A stretch of DNA of 64,000 nucleotides, taken from positions 62,001 through 126,000 of the forward strand of contig OZ247489.1 of the NCBI GenBank assembly GCA_965233535.1. Direction: 5' to 3'. Made by a program: the position numbers and the translations under genes. Origin of the DNA: Cytomitobacter sp965233535 (GTDB lineage Bacteria > Pseudomonadota > Alphaproteobacteria > CAJXXZ01 > 1604HC). This document shows positions 44,613-53,529 of this stretch, in pieces (within the stretch, counting starts at the first letter, position 1; each line of letters starts with the position of its first letter). The notes below the pieces were generated by a model. It ran no database searches. It worked only from the letters and a program-made list of their open reading frames with translations, and was not told the origin of the DNA.

Positions 44613-45215
44613 ATGAATAAGAATTCTTTAGAGGATGTTTTGGCATCAATAAGAAACCAAGTTACAAAAAAATCTGTAAACAATAGCGATGTCACAGATC
44701 ATGTATCTGAAGAAGTCAAAGAGGTTGTGCTAGATGATCAGCAAGAAACAAAAATAGATAATGAGAGTGATAAGAATATGGGTATGATTATGCAAGGTAA
44801 AAGTAATTCTTTACATAAAATCCATGCTTCAATTGAAAAGTTGAAAGAGATAAAAAATCGTGAATCTTGTGTGGAAATAAAAAAAACAGAGAGTTTTTCT
44901 ATATCTGAAGATAGATTAGAAAGTGTTATCAAACCCTTGTTAGAGCAATGGCTTTTTGAAAACAGTGATAATTTAAAGGCAAAATTAGAAATTTCTGATA
45001 TTCCAGAGAATGTGATTCAAGATGCACTGCAAAGTGTTTTCAATTCTGACAGTGAGTTATATAAGCAATATATTCAACAAATTGTATTAAAATATTTACA
45101 AGATCATGAAAACTATATTAAGCGAACAATAGAAAATGTGATTAAAAATTCTGTTAAAGATAAAATGCATGATGTAATAGAAGAAGTTATTCAGAAAATG
45201 TTGAGGAAAGGATGA
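44613..45215 (+). CDS. PopZ-like/DUF2497 polar-organising protein
   Basis: PopZ of alphaproteobacteria forms polar networks that hold the chromosome origin. N-terminus SLEDVLASIRNQV matches the conserved (S)(M/L)E(D/E)(I/V)LASIR motif; C-terminal ESVIKPLLEQWLFENSDNLK matches the (L)LRP(M/L)L.(D/E)WL..NL oligomerisation helix. The linker is acidic and low complexity. Directly upstream of valS with a 4-base overlap, as in many alphaproteobacteria. The long C-terminal helical extension (residues 130-200) is unusual. Confidence 0.82.
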   Translation: MNKNSLEDVLASIRNQVTKKSVNNSDVTDHVSEEVKEVVLDDQQETKIDNESDKNMGMIMQGKSNSLHKIHASIEKLKEIKNRESCVEIKKTESFSISEDRLESVIKPLLEQWLFENSDNLKAKLEISDIPENVIQDALQSVFNSDSELYKQYIQQIVLKYLQDHENYIKRTIENVIKNSVKDKMHDVIEEVIQKMLRKG

Positions 45216-47725
45216 GCTATACAGATCAAATTAAAGACATTGAAAAAAAGTCTGATTTTCAATTTGAAAATTATGATGCAGCAATTGTTCTTCCGCCGCC
45301 CAATATCACAGGAAAATTGCATATAGGTCATGCGTTAAATGTTTTTGTTCAAGATCTTAGAGTGAGATTTGAAAGATTTAACGGGAAAAATATTTTATGG
45401 ATCCCTGGAACTGATCATTCTGGTATTGCTACTCAAGTATTAGTTGAAAAATCAATTATGCCATTAAATAAATATGATCTTGGTAGAGAGAAATTCTTAG
45501 AAAAAGTATGGGAATGGAAAGACAAATATCAAGCTAATATTTATGAACAATTACACTCTTTAGGTGCATTATTAAGTTGGGATCATGCTAAATTCACTAT
45601 GGATTCTGATATACAAAATGATGTATCAAAAGCATTTTGTGAGTTATATGAAGCTGGATTAATTTACAAAGCTAAAAAAATGATTTACTGGGATACAAAG
45701 TTAGAAACTGCAATTTCTGATTTAGAAGTGAAATCTGTGGAAAGTAAGGGTTCATTATTTTACATAAAATATCAATTAGATAATGGTTCATATATAACTA
45801 TTGCAACTACAAGGCCAGAAACAATGTTTGGAGATAAAGCGATTGCTGTTAATCCTAAAGATGATCGATATTCTGAATTGATTGGTATGCACGCTACAAT
45901 CCCTCTAACAAGTGTCAAAATTCCTATCATAGCTGATGAGCGTTGTGAAATTGAAATGGGAACTGGTGCCGTTAAAATCACGCCAGCACATGATTTCTTG
46001 GACTGCGAAATAGGTGAGGATCATAATTTAAAACCTGAAACTATTTTTAATGGAAAAGGTGAGCTAGAAAGTGCATTAGTACCTGAGAAATATTTAGGAC
46101 TTGATAGGCTTAAAGTTAGAGATTTGATTGTTGAAGATTTAGATGATCACTTAGAAAAAGTAGAAAATATAAAGAATGTAGTACCGTTTGGAGATAGGTC
46201 TAATTCATTGCTTGAGCCGCGTTTAACAGATCAATGGTTTATTAATACAGATGATTTGGCGCAGAAAGCTCTAGACGCACTAAAAGAGATTAAAGTGTTT
46301 CCTGAGCATTTTATTAGTGTATACAAACATTGGATGAATAATATTAAGCCATGGTGTATTTCTCGACAATTATGGTGGGGACATAGGATTCCAGTTTGGT
46401 ATTGTGGAAAAGAAATTATAGTAGCAGAAAATAAAGCTGAAGCTGAGAAAAAAGCAAAGGCATTAGGTTTGAATATACAAGATATGGTTCAAGATTCTGA
46501 TGTGTTAGATACATGGTTCTCATCTGCTTTATGGCCTTTTTCAACATTAGAAAACAATAATTTATCACCTGATTATTATCCAAATGATTTTCTTGTCACA
46601 GGAAGTGATATTTTGTTTTTCTGGGTTGCTAGAATGGTTATGTTTGGCACCTTTTTCAAGAAGAAAGTACCTTTTAAAAGTGTGTATTTGCATGGATTAG
46701 TACAAGATGATTTTGGAAAGAAAATGTCCAAATCTAAAAATAATGTTGTAGATCCAATGGACGTTGTTAAAAAAGAAGGTGTAGATGTTTTAAGATTTGC
46801 ATTATTACATTCTTCTATACCTGGTAAAAATGTTAAATTTGGTGATAAAAATCTTGATCATGCACGTCATTTTTGTATTAAGATATGGAATTTATATCAA
46901 TTCACTGGCGATCATGTTAAGCAAGCTAAAGAAGTTGATATAACACACGTATGGAATTTATGGATTCTAAATCATGTTCAATCTCAAATTTCGCAAATTA
47001 AAGAAGATATAAATGTATGGAATTTACATCAATCATCGCATAAAATTTATCGACTTGTATGGGAAACATTTTGTAGTTGGTATTTAGAAGGAGCAAAGCA
47101 TTTGCTTCATTCAGAATATGCAGAAGAAACTAAATATACTTTAAAACAGTGCTTTCAGATGCTTTTGATTGCACTAAATCCTTTTGTTCCATTTATTTCT
47201 AGTTATATTTATAAAGATTTATTTGGAAGTGAAATTTTGAATGAAAAGTGGCCTGAGCAAGTAGAGCAAAAAGAGTTTTCAGAAATCACATTTGTAAAAA
47301 ACGTTGTTGAATCTATAAGATTTTGTAAAGCATTATTTATAATAGATAAAAAGCCTATTTTATACTTAAGCGATAATAATAAACATGATGCATTATATGG
47401 AATTATTCAAAAAATGACAAAACAAGATATTCATCATTCAGATCAAAGCTATGAAAAAGATTATATGCCATACCCTGTTGATGGAGGTCATCTGTGTGTG
47501 CCTATTCAGGATTGTGAGCAAAATGTTATTAGAGATAAATTTGTAAAAATCAGAAGTGAAATGGAAAAAAATTATCTTAATGCTACAAGTAAAATGAATG
47601 ATGATAAATTTATGTCCAAAGCTCCTGAAGATGTAAAAGAAGAAATGATTGTAAGATCTAAACACTTTTCAGAGGAATTAAAAAAAGTAGATAATATCAC
47701 TAAGATGTGGGAGAATTCGTTATGA
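45212..47725 (+). CDS. valS: Valyl-tRNA synthetase
   Basis: Class I aminoacyl-tRNA synthetase. HIGH motif in PPPNITGKLHIGHALN (near residue 35), KMSKS in KKMSKSKNNVVDPMD (near residue 503), and editing domain TTRPETMFGD and GTGAVKITPAHDFLD. C-terminal anticodon-binding helices and a Lys/Glu-rich coiled end typical of ValRS. 837 residues, slightly shorter than E. coli (951). Starts within the popZ-like stop. Confidence 0.97.
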   Translation: MSYTDQIKDIEKKSDFQFENYDAAIVLPPPNITGKLHIGHALNVFVQDLRVRFERFNGKNILWIPGTDHSGIATQVLVEKSIMPLNKYDLGREKFLEKVWEWKDKYQANIYEQLHSLGALLSWDHAKFTMDSDIQNDVSKAFCELYEAGLIYKAKKMIYWDTKLETAISDLEVKSVESKGSLFYIKYQLDNGSYITIATTRPETMFGDKAIAVNPKDDRYSELIGMHATIPLTSVKIPIIADERCEIEMGTGAVKITPAHDFLDCEIGEDHNLKPETIFNGKGELESALVPEKYLGLDRLKVRDLIVEDLDDHLEKVENIKNVVPFGDRSNSLLEPRLTDQWFINTDDLAQKALDALKEIKVFPEHFISVYKHWMNNIKPWCISRQLWWGHRIPVWYCGKEIIVAENKAEAEKKAKALGLNIQDMVQDSDVLDTWFSSALWPFSTLENNNLSPDYYPNDFLVTGSDILFFWVARMVMFGTFFKKKVPFKSVYLHGLVQDDFGKKMSKSKNNVVDPMDVVKKEGVDVLRFALLHSSIPGKNVKFGDKNLDHARHFCIKIWNLYQFTGDHVKQAKEVDITHVWNLWILNHVQSQISQIKEDINVWNLHQSSHKIYRLVWETFCSWYLEGAKHLLHSEYAEETKYTLKQCFQMLLIALNPFVPFISSYIYKDLFGSEILNEKWPEQVEQKEFSEITFVKNVVESIRFCKALFIIDKKPILYLSDNNKHDALYGIIQKMTKQDIHHSDQSYEKDYMPYPVDGGHLCVPIQDCEQNVIRDKFVKIRSEMEKNYLNATSKMNDDKFMSKAPEDVKEEMIVRSKHFSEELKKVDNITKMWENSL

Positions 47726-48090
47726 TTAAAATTTCTGTTATTTTTCTTTCCTTACTCCTAACTGGATGTCAAAAAGAAAAGCATGGATATATGATTCTAA
47801 AAAATGTAATTGGATTAAGTAAAAATGCTTTATATAAACAATATGGACAAGCAGTTGTTGCTCATCCATTAGATCCTCAAGTTATATTTTATTATGAATC
47901 TTCTGATACAAATTTCTATAATAGAAAGTTATCTTGGTTACGTTTGGAAATTAAAGATGGTGTTGTCGTTAAACAGCAAAGAGGAAACAATGTTGAAAAA
48001 TTACAAATAGTTCCTCATAAAAAGCCAAAATTAATCCAAACAAAATGGGTTAGTGAATTATTTGATCATATTGGATCAGTTTCTGTATAA
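47722..48090 (+). CDS. BamE/SmpA-like lipoprotein
   Basis: Signal II MIKISVIFLSLLLTGC, Cys16 as lipid site. The ATG at 47722 overlaps the valS stop (ATGA). The domain NVIGLSKNALYKQYGQAVVA ... VIFYYESS ... RLEIKDGVVVKQ fits the BamE/OmlA pattern of a short helix pair (G(M/L)(S/T)K..V...(L/Y)G.P) followed by W/Y-containing strands and a final DG(K/V)V. BamE stabilises BamA-BamD. The match is to shape rather than to strong identity, so 'BamE-like' is cautious. Confidence 0.6.
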   Translation: MIKISVIFLSLLLTGCQKEKHGYMILKNVIGLSKNALYKQYGQAVVAHPLDPQVIFYYESSDTNFYNRKLSWLRLEIKDGVVVKQQRGNNVEKLQIVPHKKPKLIQTKWVSELFDHIGSVSV

Positions 48091-48154
48091 TCTAAATTCA
48101 GATTGTTTTTAATACTTTGCTAAATTATTTGATTTGTAAATTTATATAGATCAT

Positions 48155-50560
48155 TTATATTTTGTTATTTTCTAAAATTTCTTTTGATCGATTAATTACA
48201 TGCTGAGGAATTCCAGCCATTTGACAAACAGCAAGTGCGTAAGATTTGCTTGCAGATCCCTCTACAACTTTATGTAGGAATATTAGTTTATCATTAATGT
48301 CTTTGATAGACATTGTCATACAAAATATATTTTTATCTAGATCTGCTATTTTTACTAATTCATGGTAATGTGTAGCAAATAATGAACGTATTCTTTTTTT
48401 CGAAATATCTTCCATGATTGCAGTTGCTATTGCTTCTCCTTCAGCAGTTGAAGTGCCTCGTCCAACTTCATCAACGACAATTAAGCTATGTTCAGTTGCA
48501 TGGTTTAATATACAAGCAACTTCAACCATTTCAGTCATAAAAGTAGACATTCCTTTAGATAGGTTGTCGGAAGCTCCTATACGGACAAATATTCCATCTA
48601 CAGCTCCTATATGAGAATTCTCAGCTGGAATATAAGATCCTGCTTGTGCCATTAATGTGATCAATGCATTTTGCCTCAAATACGTGCTTTTTCCTGCCAT
48701 ATTCGGACCAGTCATTAACAAACATTTTCTTTCATTTAAAGTGCAATTATTTGCAGTAAAATCTTCTTTCTGAGAACGTAAAATATTTTCTACAATAGGA
48801 TTTCTTCCATTTTGAATATCAAAATTATTACTTTTATCAATGATTGGTTTATAATATTTATTTTCTATACTTTTATTAGCTAAACTTACAGTGACATCTA
48901 TTAATGCAATAGATTTAGATGCACAGATAATAGATTTTTTAGATGCTTTTATAAATTGATTCAATTCCTCAAAAACTTGCATCTCTCTTTTCAAAGCTTC
49001 TTCATCTGCATGAAAAATCTTCTGATTAATCTCTGTTAAAGTATCAGTTGTATATCTTGAAACAGTAGATAAAGTTTGTTTTTCATTAAATGAGTATGGA
49101 ACTTTTTTCTTTTGACTAATCGGAACTTCAATACAATATCCAAACATATTACTATGTCTAATTTTCAAAGTTGGAATCTCTGTGTCTTCTTTATACTTTT
49201 CTTGTAAACATTCTATTTGTTTATTGCAAACACTTTTTGCTTCTCTTAATTCATCTAATTGTGAGTTATATCCAATTTTGATAAATCCACCTTCATTGGT
49301 TTTTAGTGGTGGATTACTTACTACAGCAGATACGATTTTTTGTATAATTATTTTGTTATTTGAAAGAGCATCTAAAGAATTTCTTAACTCTGCAGGAGAG
49401 TCTAATTCATAAATAATATTATAAATATTTTCTGCTGCAATCAAACTATTTGCAATTTTTATTAAATCTAATGGGCTATTACGTTGTAACATTACTCGCC
49501 CTAACATTCGTTCTAAATCATCACATTCCGATAAGTGGTTTTTAATTGGTTTTATTGTATGAGAATTATTTACGAAGCACTCAACACTATCTAATCTTGC
49601 TTGAATTTCTTCCACATGTTTTAAAGGTGATGTAAGTCTGTATTTAAGTAATCGACCTCCAACTGCAGTAATGGTGTCATCTAAAGCATGAAATAAGCTT
49701 CCTTTAGCAGATCCCTGTAAAGTTTGAATTATTTCTAAGTTATCTCTTGTGAATTTATCTAAATGCATAAATTGGCTATTATTAATTTTGATTATTGGTT
49801 TCAAATCTATATCATCTCGTTTTTGAGTGTACATAATATATTGTGCTGCAAATCCAGAGGCTAATAATTCTGTTTCACTGATTTTTCCAAAAGATTCCAA
49901 TGTTTCAATTTTGTACAAATTCTTTAAATTGATTTCACTTTGCCTTAAATTATATTTTAGATCAGGGATTAATTGTACTTTTGTATGCCACTCACTAATA
50001 CTTCTCCATAATTCTTCATTATTTAAAATACTTTCTGGTAATAAGCATTCACTAGGATTCCATTTAGAAAACACATTTTTCAAACTATCTGCTGTAAGTT
50101 CTTCTATGAAAAAATCTCCAACTGATAAATCAAGAACTGCATAACCAATCACATTCTTTTTAATAGGGCTACAACAAATCAGAAAATTATATGATTTTGG
50201 ATCAAGCATTGAAGATTCTGTTAAAGTTCCAGCTGTAATAACTCTTACAACATCTCGTTTTAATGGTTGTTTCTTATCGAACCTATCTTCTACGCTCTCA
50301 GTTTGCTCACATAAGGCTACTTTATAACCTTGATGTATCATTTTGCTTATATATGATTCACTTGCGTGATAAGGAATTCCACACATCGGGACATCAGTAT
50401 TTTTCCCATGAGATGTGAGGGCTATATTTAATGCTTGTGATGCATTTCGAGCATCATCGAAAAACATTTCATAAAAATCTCCAACTCTAAAAAATAGAAT
50501 ACAATCATCATATTGATCTTTTAAATTACAATATTGAGTAATTAATGGAGTTTTTTTCAT
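48155..50560 (-). CDS. mutS: DNA mismatch repair protein MutS
   Basis: Recognises mismatches and recruits MutL. N-terminal mismatch-binding motif FFRVGDFYEMFFDDA, connector domain, clamp region, ATPase Walker A TGPNMAGKSTYLRQNALI (about residue 616), VFVRIGASDNLSKGMSTFMTEM, Walker B VVDEVGRGTSTAEG, and HYHEL. 801 residues; slightly shorter than the usual 850. DnaQ proofreading may be disabled in this genome (see the frameshift), so the presence of intact mutS matters. Confidence 0.97.
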   Translation of the reverse strand: MKKTPLITQYCNLKDQYDDCILFFRVGDFYEMFFDDARNASQALNIALTSHGKNTDVPMCGIPYHASESYISKMIHQGYKVALCEQTESVEDRFDKKQPLKRDVVRVITAGTLTESSMLDPKSYNFLICCSPIKKNVIGYAVLDLSVGDFFIEELTADSLKNVFSKWNPSECLLPESILNNEELWRSISEWHTKVQLIPDLKYNLRQSEINLKNLYKIETLESFGKISETELLASGFAAQYIMYTQKRDDIDLKPIIKINNSQFMHLDKFTRDNLEIIQTLQGSAKGSLFHALDDTITAVGGRLLKYRLTSPLKHVEEIQARLDSVECFVNNSHTIKPIKNHLSECDDLERMLGRVMLQRNSPLDLIKIANSLIAAENIYNIIYELDSPAELRNSLDALSNNKIIIQKIVSAVVSNPPLKTNEGGFIKIGYNSQLDELREAKSVCNKQIECLQEKYKEDTEIPTLKIRHSNMFGYCIEVPISQKKKVPYSFNEKQTLSTVSRYTTDTLTEINQKIFHADEEALKREMQVFEELNQFIKASKKSIICASKSIALIDVTVSLANKSIENKYYKPIIDKSNNFDIQNGRNPIVENILRSQKEDFTANNCTLNERKCLLMTGPNMAGKSTYLRQNALITLMAQAGSYIPAENSHIGAVDGIFVRIGASDNLSKGMSTFMTEMVEVACILNHATEHSLIVVDEVGRGTSTAEGEAIATAIMEDISKKRIRSLFATHYHELVKIADLDKNIFCMTMSIKDINDKLIFLHKVVEGSASKSYALAVCQMAGIPQHVINRSKEILENNKI

Positions 50561-50600
50561 TATTTATCCTTTGAATTAAGAAAACACTTTCGTTAGAAAG

Positions 50601-50972
50601 TTATATGCTGTAATTATCACTTTCATCTTCATGTGAATCATCACCTTTATCAGAAATTAAATGGTAAAAACCAGCAAGTAATGCTTGTTCATCAACTAAA
50701 CCTTGTTTGATTTCCATCAACGCTGTTAATGACTTTTTATCACTTTTTTTAGACAATTTAGATTCTTCACCACTAGCCATATCCATAGATCTTTTTATAG
50801 CAGCTAAAATCATTTCAAAATGATTGTCTAATTTTTTTGGCGCACTAACTTCAACAGCAACTTCACTATTTGTTTCAACTTGCGCATCAACTTGATTGTC
50901 AGCATCTGTTTCAATTTGTGTTTCAGATTGCGCTTCAACAATAGAAGCAGAATCATCTTTGGAATGATCCAT
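50601..50972 (-). CDS. rpoZ: Divergent RNA polymerase omega subunit (RpoZ-like)
   Basis: Omega helps fold beta-prime in the RNA polymerase core. Residues about 48-95 read LDNHFEMILAAIKRSMDMASGEE, KKSLTALMEIKQGLVDEQ. This parallels the omega pattern NRFELVLLAA.RARQI..G, NK..V.ALREIA.G.V. The first 45 residues replace the usual MARVTVEDC start by a Gln/Glu/Asp/Val-rich tract with a QVET/QIET-type repeat, and the C-terminus is acidic (GDDSHEDESD). Starts on the stop of rpmJ. I am fairly confident of the family; function needs the core match. Confidence 0.75.
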   Translation of the reverse strand: MDHSKDDSASIVEAQSETQIETDADNQVDAQVETNSEVAVEVSAPKKLDNHFEMILAAIKRSMDMASGEESKLSKKSDKKSLTALMEIKQGLVDEQALLAGFYHLISDKGDDSHEDESDNYSI

Positions 50973-51097
50973 TAACCTTGCCTTGCCTTATATCTAGGAA
51001 ATTTTTTGTTAATTACGTAGACTTTTCCACGTCTTCTGACGATTTGACAGTCTTTATGTCTGCATTTTAACGTCTTCAATGAGCTTGTTACTTTCAT
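50972..51097 (-). CDS. rpmJ: 50S ribosomal protein L36
   Basis: 41 codons, start ATG at 51097. The protein begins MKVTSSLKTLKCRHKDCQ and continues IVRRRGKVYVINKKFPRYKARQG, an essentially complete match to L36 (SSLK.LK.RH.DC..VRR.GRVYVINK..PR.KARQG). Two Cys of the zinc ribbon-like region are present. TAATG overlap with the rpoZ-like gene, so translation is coupled. Too short to be found by simple ORF cut-offs. Confidence 0.95.
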   Translation of the reverse strand: MKVTSSLKTLKCRHKDCQIVRRRGKVYVINKKFPRYKARQG

Positions 51098-51182
51098 GAG
51101 AACAATTATACATAAAATTCAATAATATTCAATCAAATTAGCATTTTTTCTAAATCATGCTCAATTTATATAGCTTATAAAT

Positions 51183-51827
51183 TTAGAGAACTTTATCCTC
51201 AGATTCACATACAACATTTAATGAGCAATTTTTACAGTCTGGTTTTCGCGCTTTGCATACAGTTCGACCATGCCAAACTAACAAATTATGAGCATCTAAT
51301 GCCCATTGTTCAGGGACATATTTTTCTAAATCTTGCTCTACTTTTTCAGGTGTTTTTCCTTCAGAAATCTCTAATCGTCTTGAAAGTCGAAATACATGTG
51401 TATCAACTGGGAAGGTAGGTTGTCTGAAAGCAAAGTTCAATATTACATTCGCAGTTTTTCTTCCAACACCAGGTAATTTAAGCAAATCAACCATATTGTC
51501 TGGAACTATAGAATTAAATTCTTCTATTAACATCTTACTTGTTGCGATTATATTTCTTGATTTAGATTTGTATAGACCAATTGATTTTACATATTCCATT
51601 AATTTGTCTACTCCAAGATCTAATATGCTTTGCGGAGTCGATGCAACTGCGAATAGAGCAGGGGTAGTTTTATTTACTTGAACATCTGTTGATTGAGCAG
51701 ATAAAATCACAGCAACTAATAAAGTATAGTGATCACTATATTCAAGAGCTATTGTGTCTGGTAATTTATCTTTTGATAAAGTAGCAAAAATTTTATCAAC
51801 TCGCTTCGGATCAGTTTTTAAAGTCAT
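51183..51827 (-). CDS. nth: Endonuclease III
   Basis: Removes oxidised pyrimidines and nicks abasic sites. HhH motif with catalytic Lys: LLKLPGVGRKTANVIL, followed by PVDTHVFRLSRRL with the catalytic Asp, and the [4Fe-4S] cluster CKARKPDCKNC...VC. 214 residues, typical. ATG at 51827 lies in the palindrome ATTATGCATAAT, as for vgrG. Confidence 0.97.
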   Translation of the reverse strand: MTLKTDPKRVDKIFATLSKDKLPDTIALEYSDHYTLLVAVILSAQSTDVQVNKTTPALFAVASTPQSILDLGVDKLMEYVKSIGLYKSKSRNIIATSKMLIEEFNSIVPDNMVDLLKLPGVGRKTANVILNFAFRQPTFPVDTHVFRLSRRLEISEGKTPEKVEQDLEKYVPEQWALDAHNLLVWHGRTVCKARKPDCKNCSLNVVCESEDKVL

Positions 51828-51865
51828 TATGCATAATTTACACGATTTTTATGAAGACTAGAATG

Positions 51866-52549
51866 TTAAGTTTGAATTTTTGATTGCAAAAAATCTTTCA
51901 TTGTAAATAATCCACTTTTATCTCTTAACCATTTGGCCACAACTAATGCATCATTTGCATAAAGCTGACGATCAAAAACTTGATGTTCAAATCTTATCAT
52001 TTCTTGTGAATTTAACCCCATAAATTGGTGCATGGACATTTTATCACCAGCTCGTAAAGACCAAATTTGATCAGCATTAATTTGAGAATCAAGCTGCTTT
52101 GTAGTTCCTGATGGATTGTCTATTTTGTTTTTATGATGCACTTCTCCTAATGTGGATGATAGTTGAACATTTTCACATACTTTTTCAATAGCTTCTCTAA
52201 TGATATTCCAAGATATTGATGTATTTGGAGCCCATATAATTGTTGCTCCAGAATCTTTATAATCTGATAGTTGATGATCCCCAGTAGTCCCAATTAAAAT
52301 TGGAATGTTATATAAAGCAGCAATTTCTACATTGTTTTTTCCAGAAATATGATCAGAAAAATCTAATATTACATCTGATCCTTTAATGTCTTTTATATCA
52401 TTTGAGATTAAAGTATCTACTATTTTTTCTCCAATATATTGTGATGATTTCTTAATAATCACTGAGTGAAGAGTGATATTTTGATTTTGAGCGCTATGAA
52501 TGATAGCTTGTCCCATACGCCCATTTCCACCAATTACAGATATTTTCAT
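51866..52549 (-). CDS. dapB: 4-hydroxy-tetrahydrodipicolinate reductase
   Basis: NAD(P)H-dependent step of lysine and diaminopimelate synthesis. Rossmann start KISVIGGNGRMGQAI, DFSDH, GTTG, and the catalytic HH motif EVHHKNKIDNPSGTTKQ (the usual E.HH..K.DAPSGTA). 227 residues is short (E. coli 273), mainly in the first half. Together with uppP it suggests that peptidoglycan precursors are still made. Confidence 0.93.
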   Translation of the reverse strand: MKISVIGGNGRMGQAIIHSAQNQNITLHSVIIKKSSQYIGEKIVDTLISNDIKDIKGSDVILDFSDHISGKNNVEIAALYNIPILIGTTGDHQLSDYKDSGATIIWAPNTSISWNIIREAIEKVCENVQLSSTLGEVHHKNKIDNPSGTTKQLDSQINADQIWSLRAGDKMSMHQFMGLNSQEMIRFEHQVFDRQLYANDALVVAKWLRDKSGLFTMKDFLQSKIQT

Positions 52550-52570
52550 TGCTTTAACATTATCAAATAA

Positions 52571-53509
52571 TTATTGAGATTGATATCTACTATTAATTGC
52601 TAATTTTCTTATAAAGTCATTTTTCATTATTTGAACTAAATTGCCGATTCTTACGTAATCACTTCCTAATTCTGCAAATTCTTTAATCCCACCTTCGATT
52701 GAATTGCTTGTTAATATTTTCATAATGTAAAACATAGTAAAAAAGCCACATAATTCATTATTTCCTTGCTGTTTAGTTGAAAAAGATTCATATTCCCATA
52801 TTGTTTCAGCATCATTTAATAATGTTGCTAATGTTTTTATAAATACCGGATACTCTCTTATAGTAGAGTCTATGATCCAACATTTCTTACGGTCTACAGC
52901 TAACGTGACCCAGTGTAATACTCCTGCATAATTATCTTTTTCAAGAGTGATGCGTAAAGGTGTTATAAATATATTCACATCAGAATCTTGAAAAGCTGTT
53001 TGAATAGCATGTTTTAAAAAATCAAAATTATGTTGTGGCGTGAATTTTTGTGAATTTACATCTCCATATTTTGAAAATGCAAAATCAACAGTAAAATCTA
53101 ATGTATGAGATTCAAAATCTAAGACAACTGATTTGTTTGGAATATATTGATAAGTATATTTTGCAAAAGCACGCATAGCATAGTGATTCGCAAATTGATC
53201 TTCCCAATATAAATTTTTATCTAGCATCTCACTTAAGAAAACATTTACTGCTTCATCTATTTTTTCTAATTTCTCATTATCATGAATCTTAGAAATTGAC
53301 TCTGAAACATTATCCCCTATTAGTTCCATCACAGCAGAATCATCTTTTTTTTGCATTCGCAATATGTATTTCAACTGTTGAGGATTGACCAAATTCATGT
53401 GCTCTAAATTTTCTATTATCCGCTGCTGTGTCAAGCTAGAATATATTGGCGTGACATTAAATGTGAAAATAGCCATTAAAATTACAGTAAACATAATTAA
53501 AAAAATCAC
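52571..53509 (-). CDS. Secreted CE-clan (Ulp1/C48-like) cysteine protease candidate
   Basis: No name assigned. The N-terminus is a signal peptide/anchor (MFTVILMAIFTF, ATG at 53494; GTG at 53509 gives five more residues). Numbered from the GTG, GVLHWVTLAVD holds His199-Trp200, KKCWIIDSTIREY has Asp214, and QQGNNELCGFFTMFY has Gln248 and Cys254. This is the Ulp1/ElaD/ChlaDub order: H-W, a hydrophobic strand ending in D-S, then Q..N...CG with Gln six residues before Cys. Yeast Ulp1 has His514, Asp531, Gln574, Cys580; spacing here is H-15-D, D-34-Q, Q-6-C. Such enzymes cleave ubiquitin, SUMO or NEDD8 or acetylate host proteins, so a host-directed effector is plausible. Upstream of dapB on the same strand. 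Confidence 0.68.
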   Translation of the reverse strand: MIFLIMFTVILMAIFTFNVTPIYSSLTQQRIIENLEHMNLVNPQQLKYILRMQKKDDSAVMELIGDNVSESISKIHDNEKLEKIDEAVNVFLSEMLDKNLYWEDQFANHYAMRAFAKYTYQYIPNKSVVLDFESHTLDFTVDFAFSKYGDVNSQKFTPQHNFDFLKHAIQTAFQDSDVNIFITPLRITLEKDNYAGVLHWVTLAVDRKKCWIIDSTIREYPVFIKTLATLLNDAETIWEYESFSTKQQGNNELCGFFTMFYIMKILTSNSIEGGIKEFAELGSDYVRIGNLVQIMKNDFIRKLAINSRYQSQ

Positions 53510-53529
53510 ATTTTAAACTTATATTCAAT

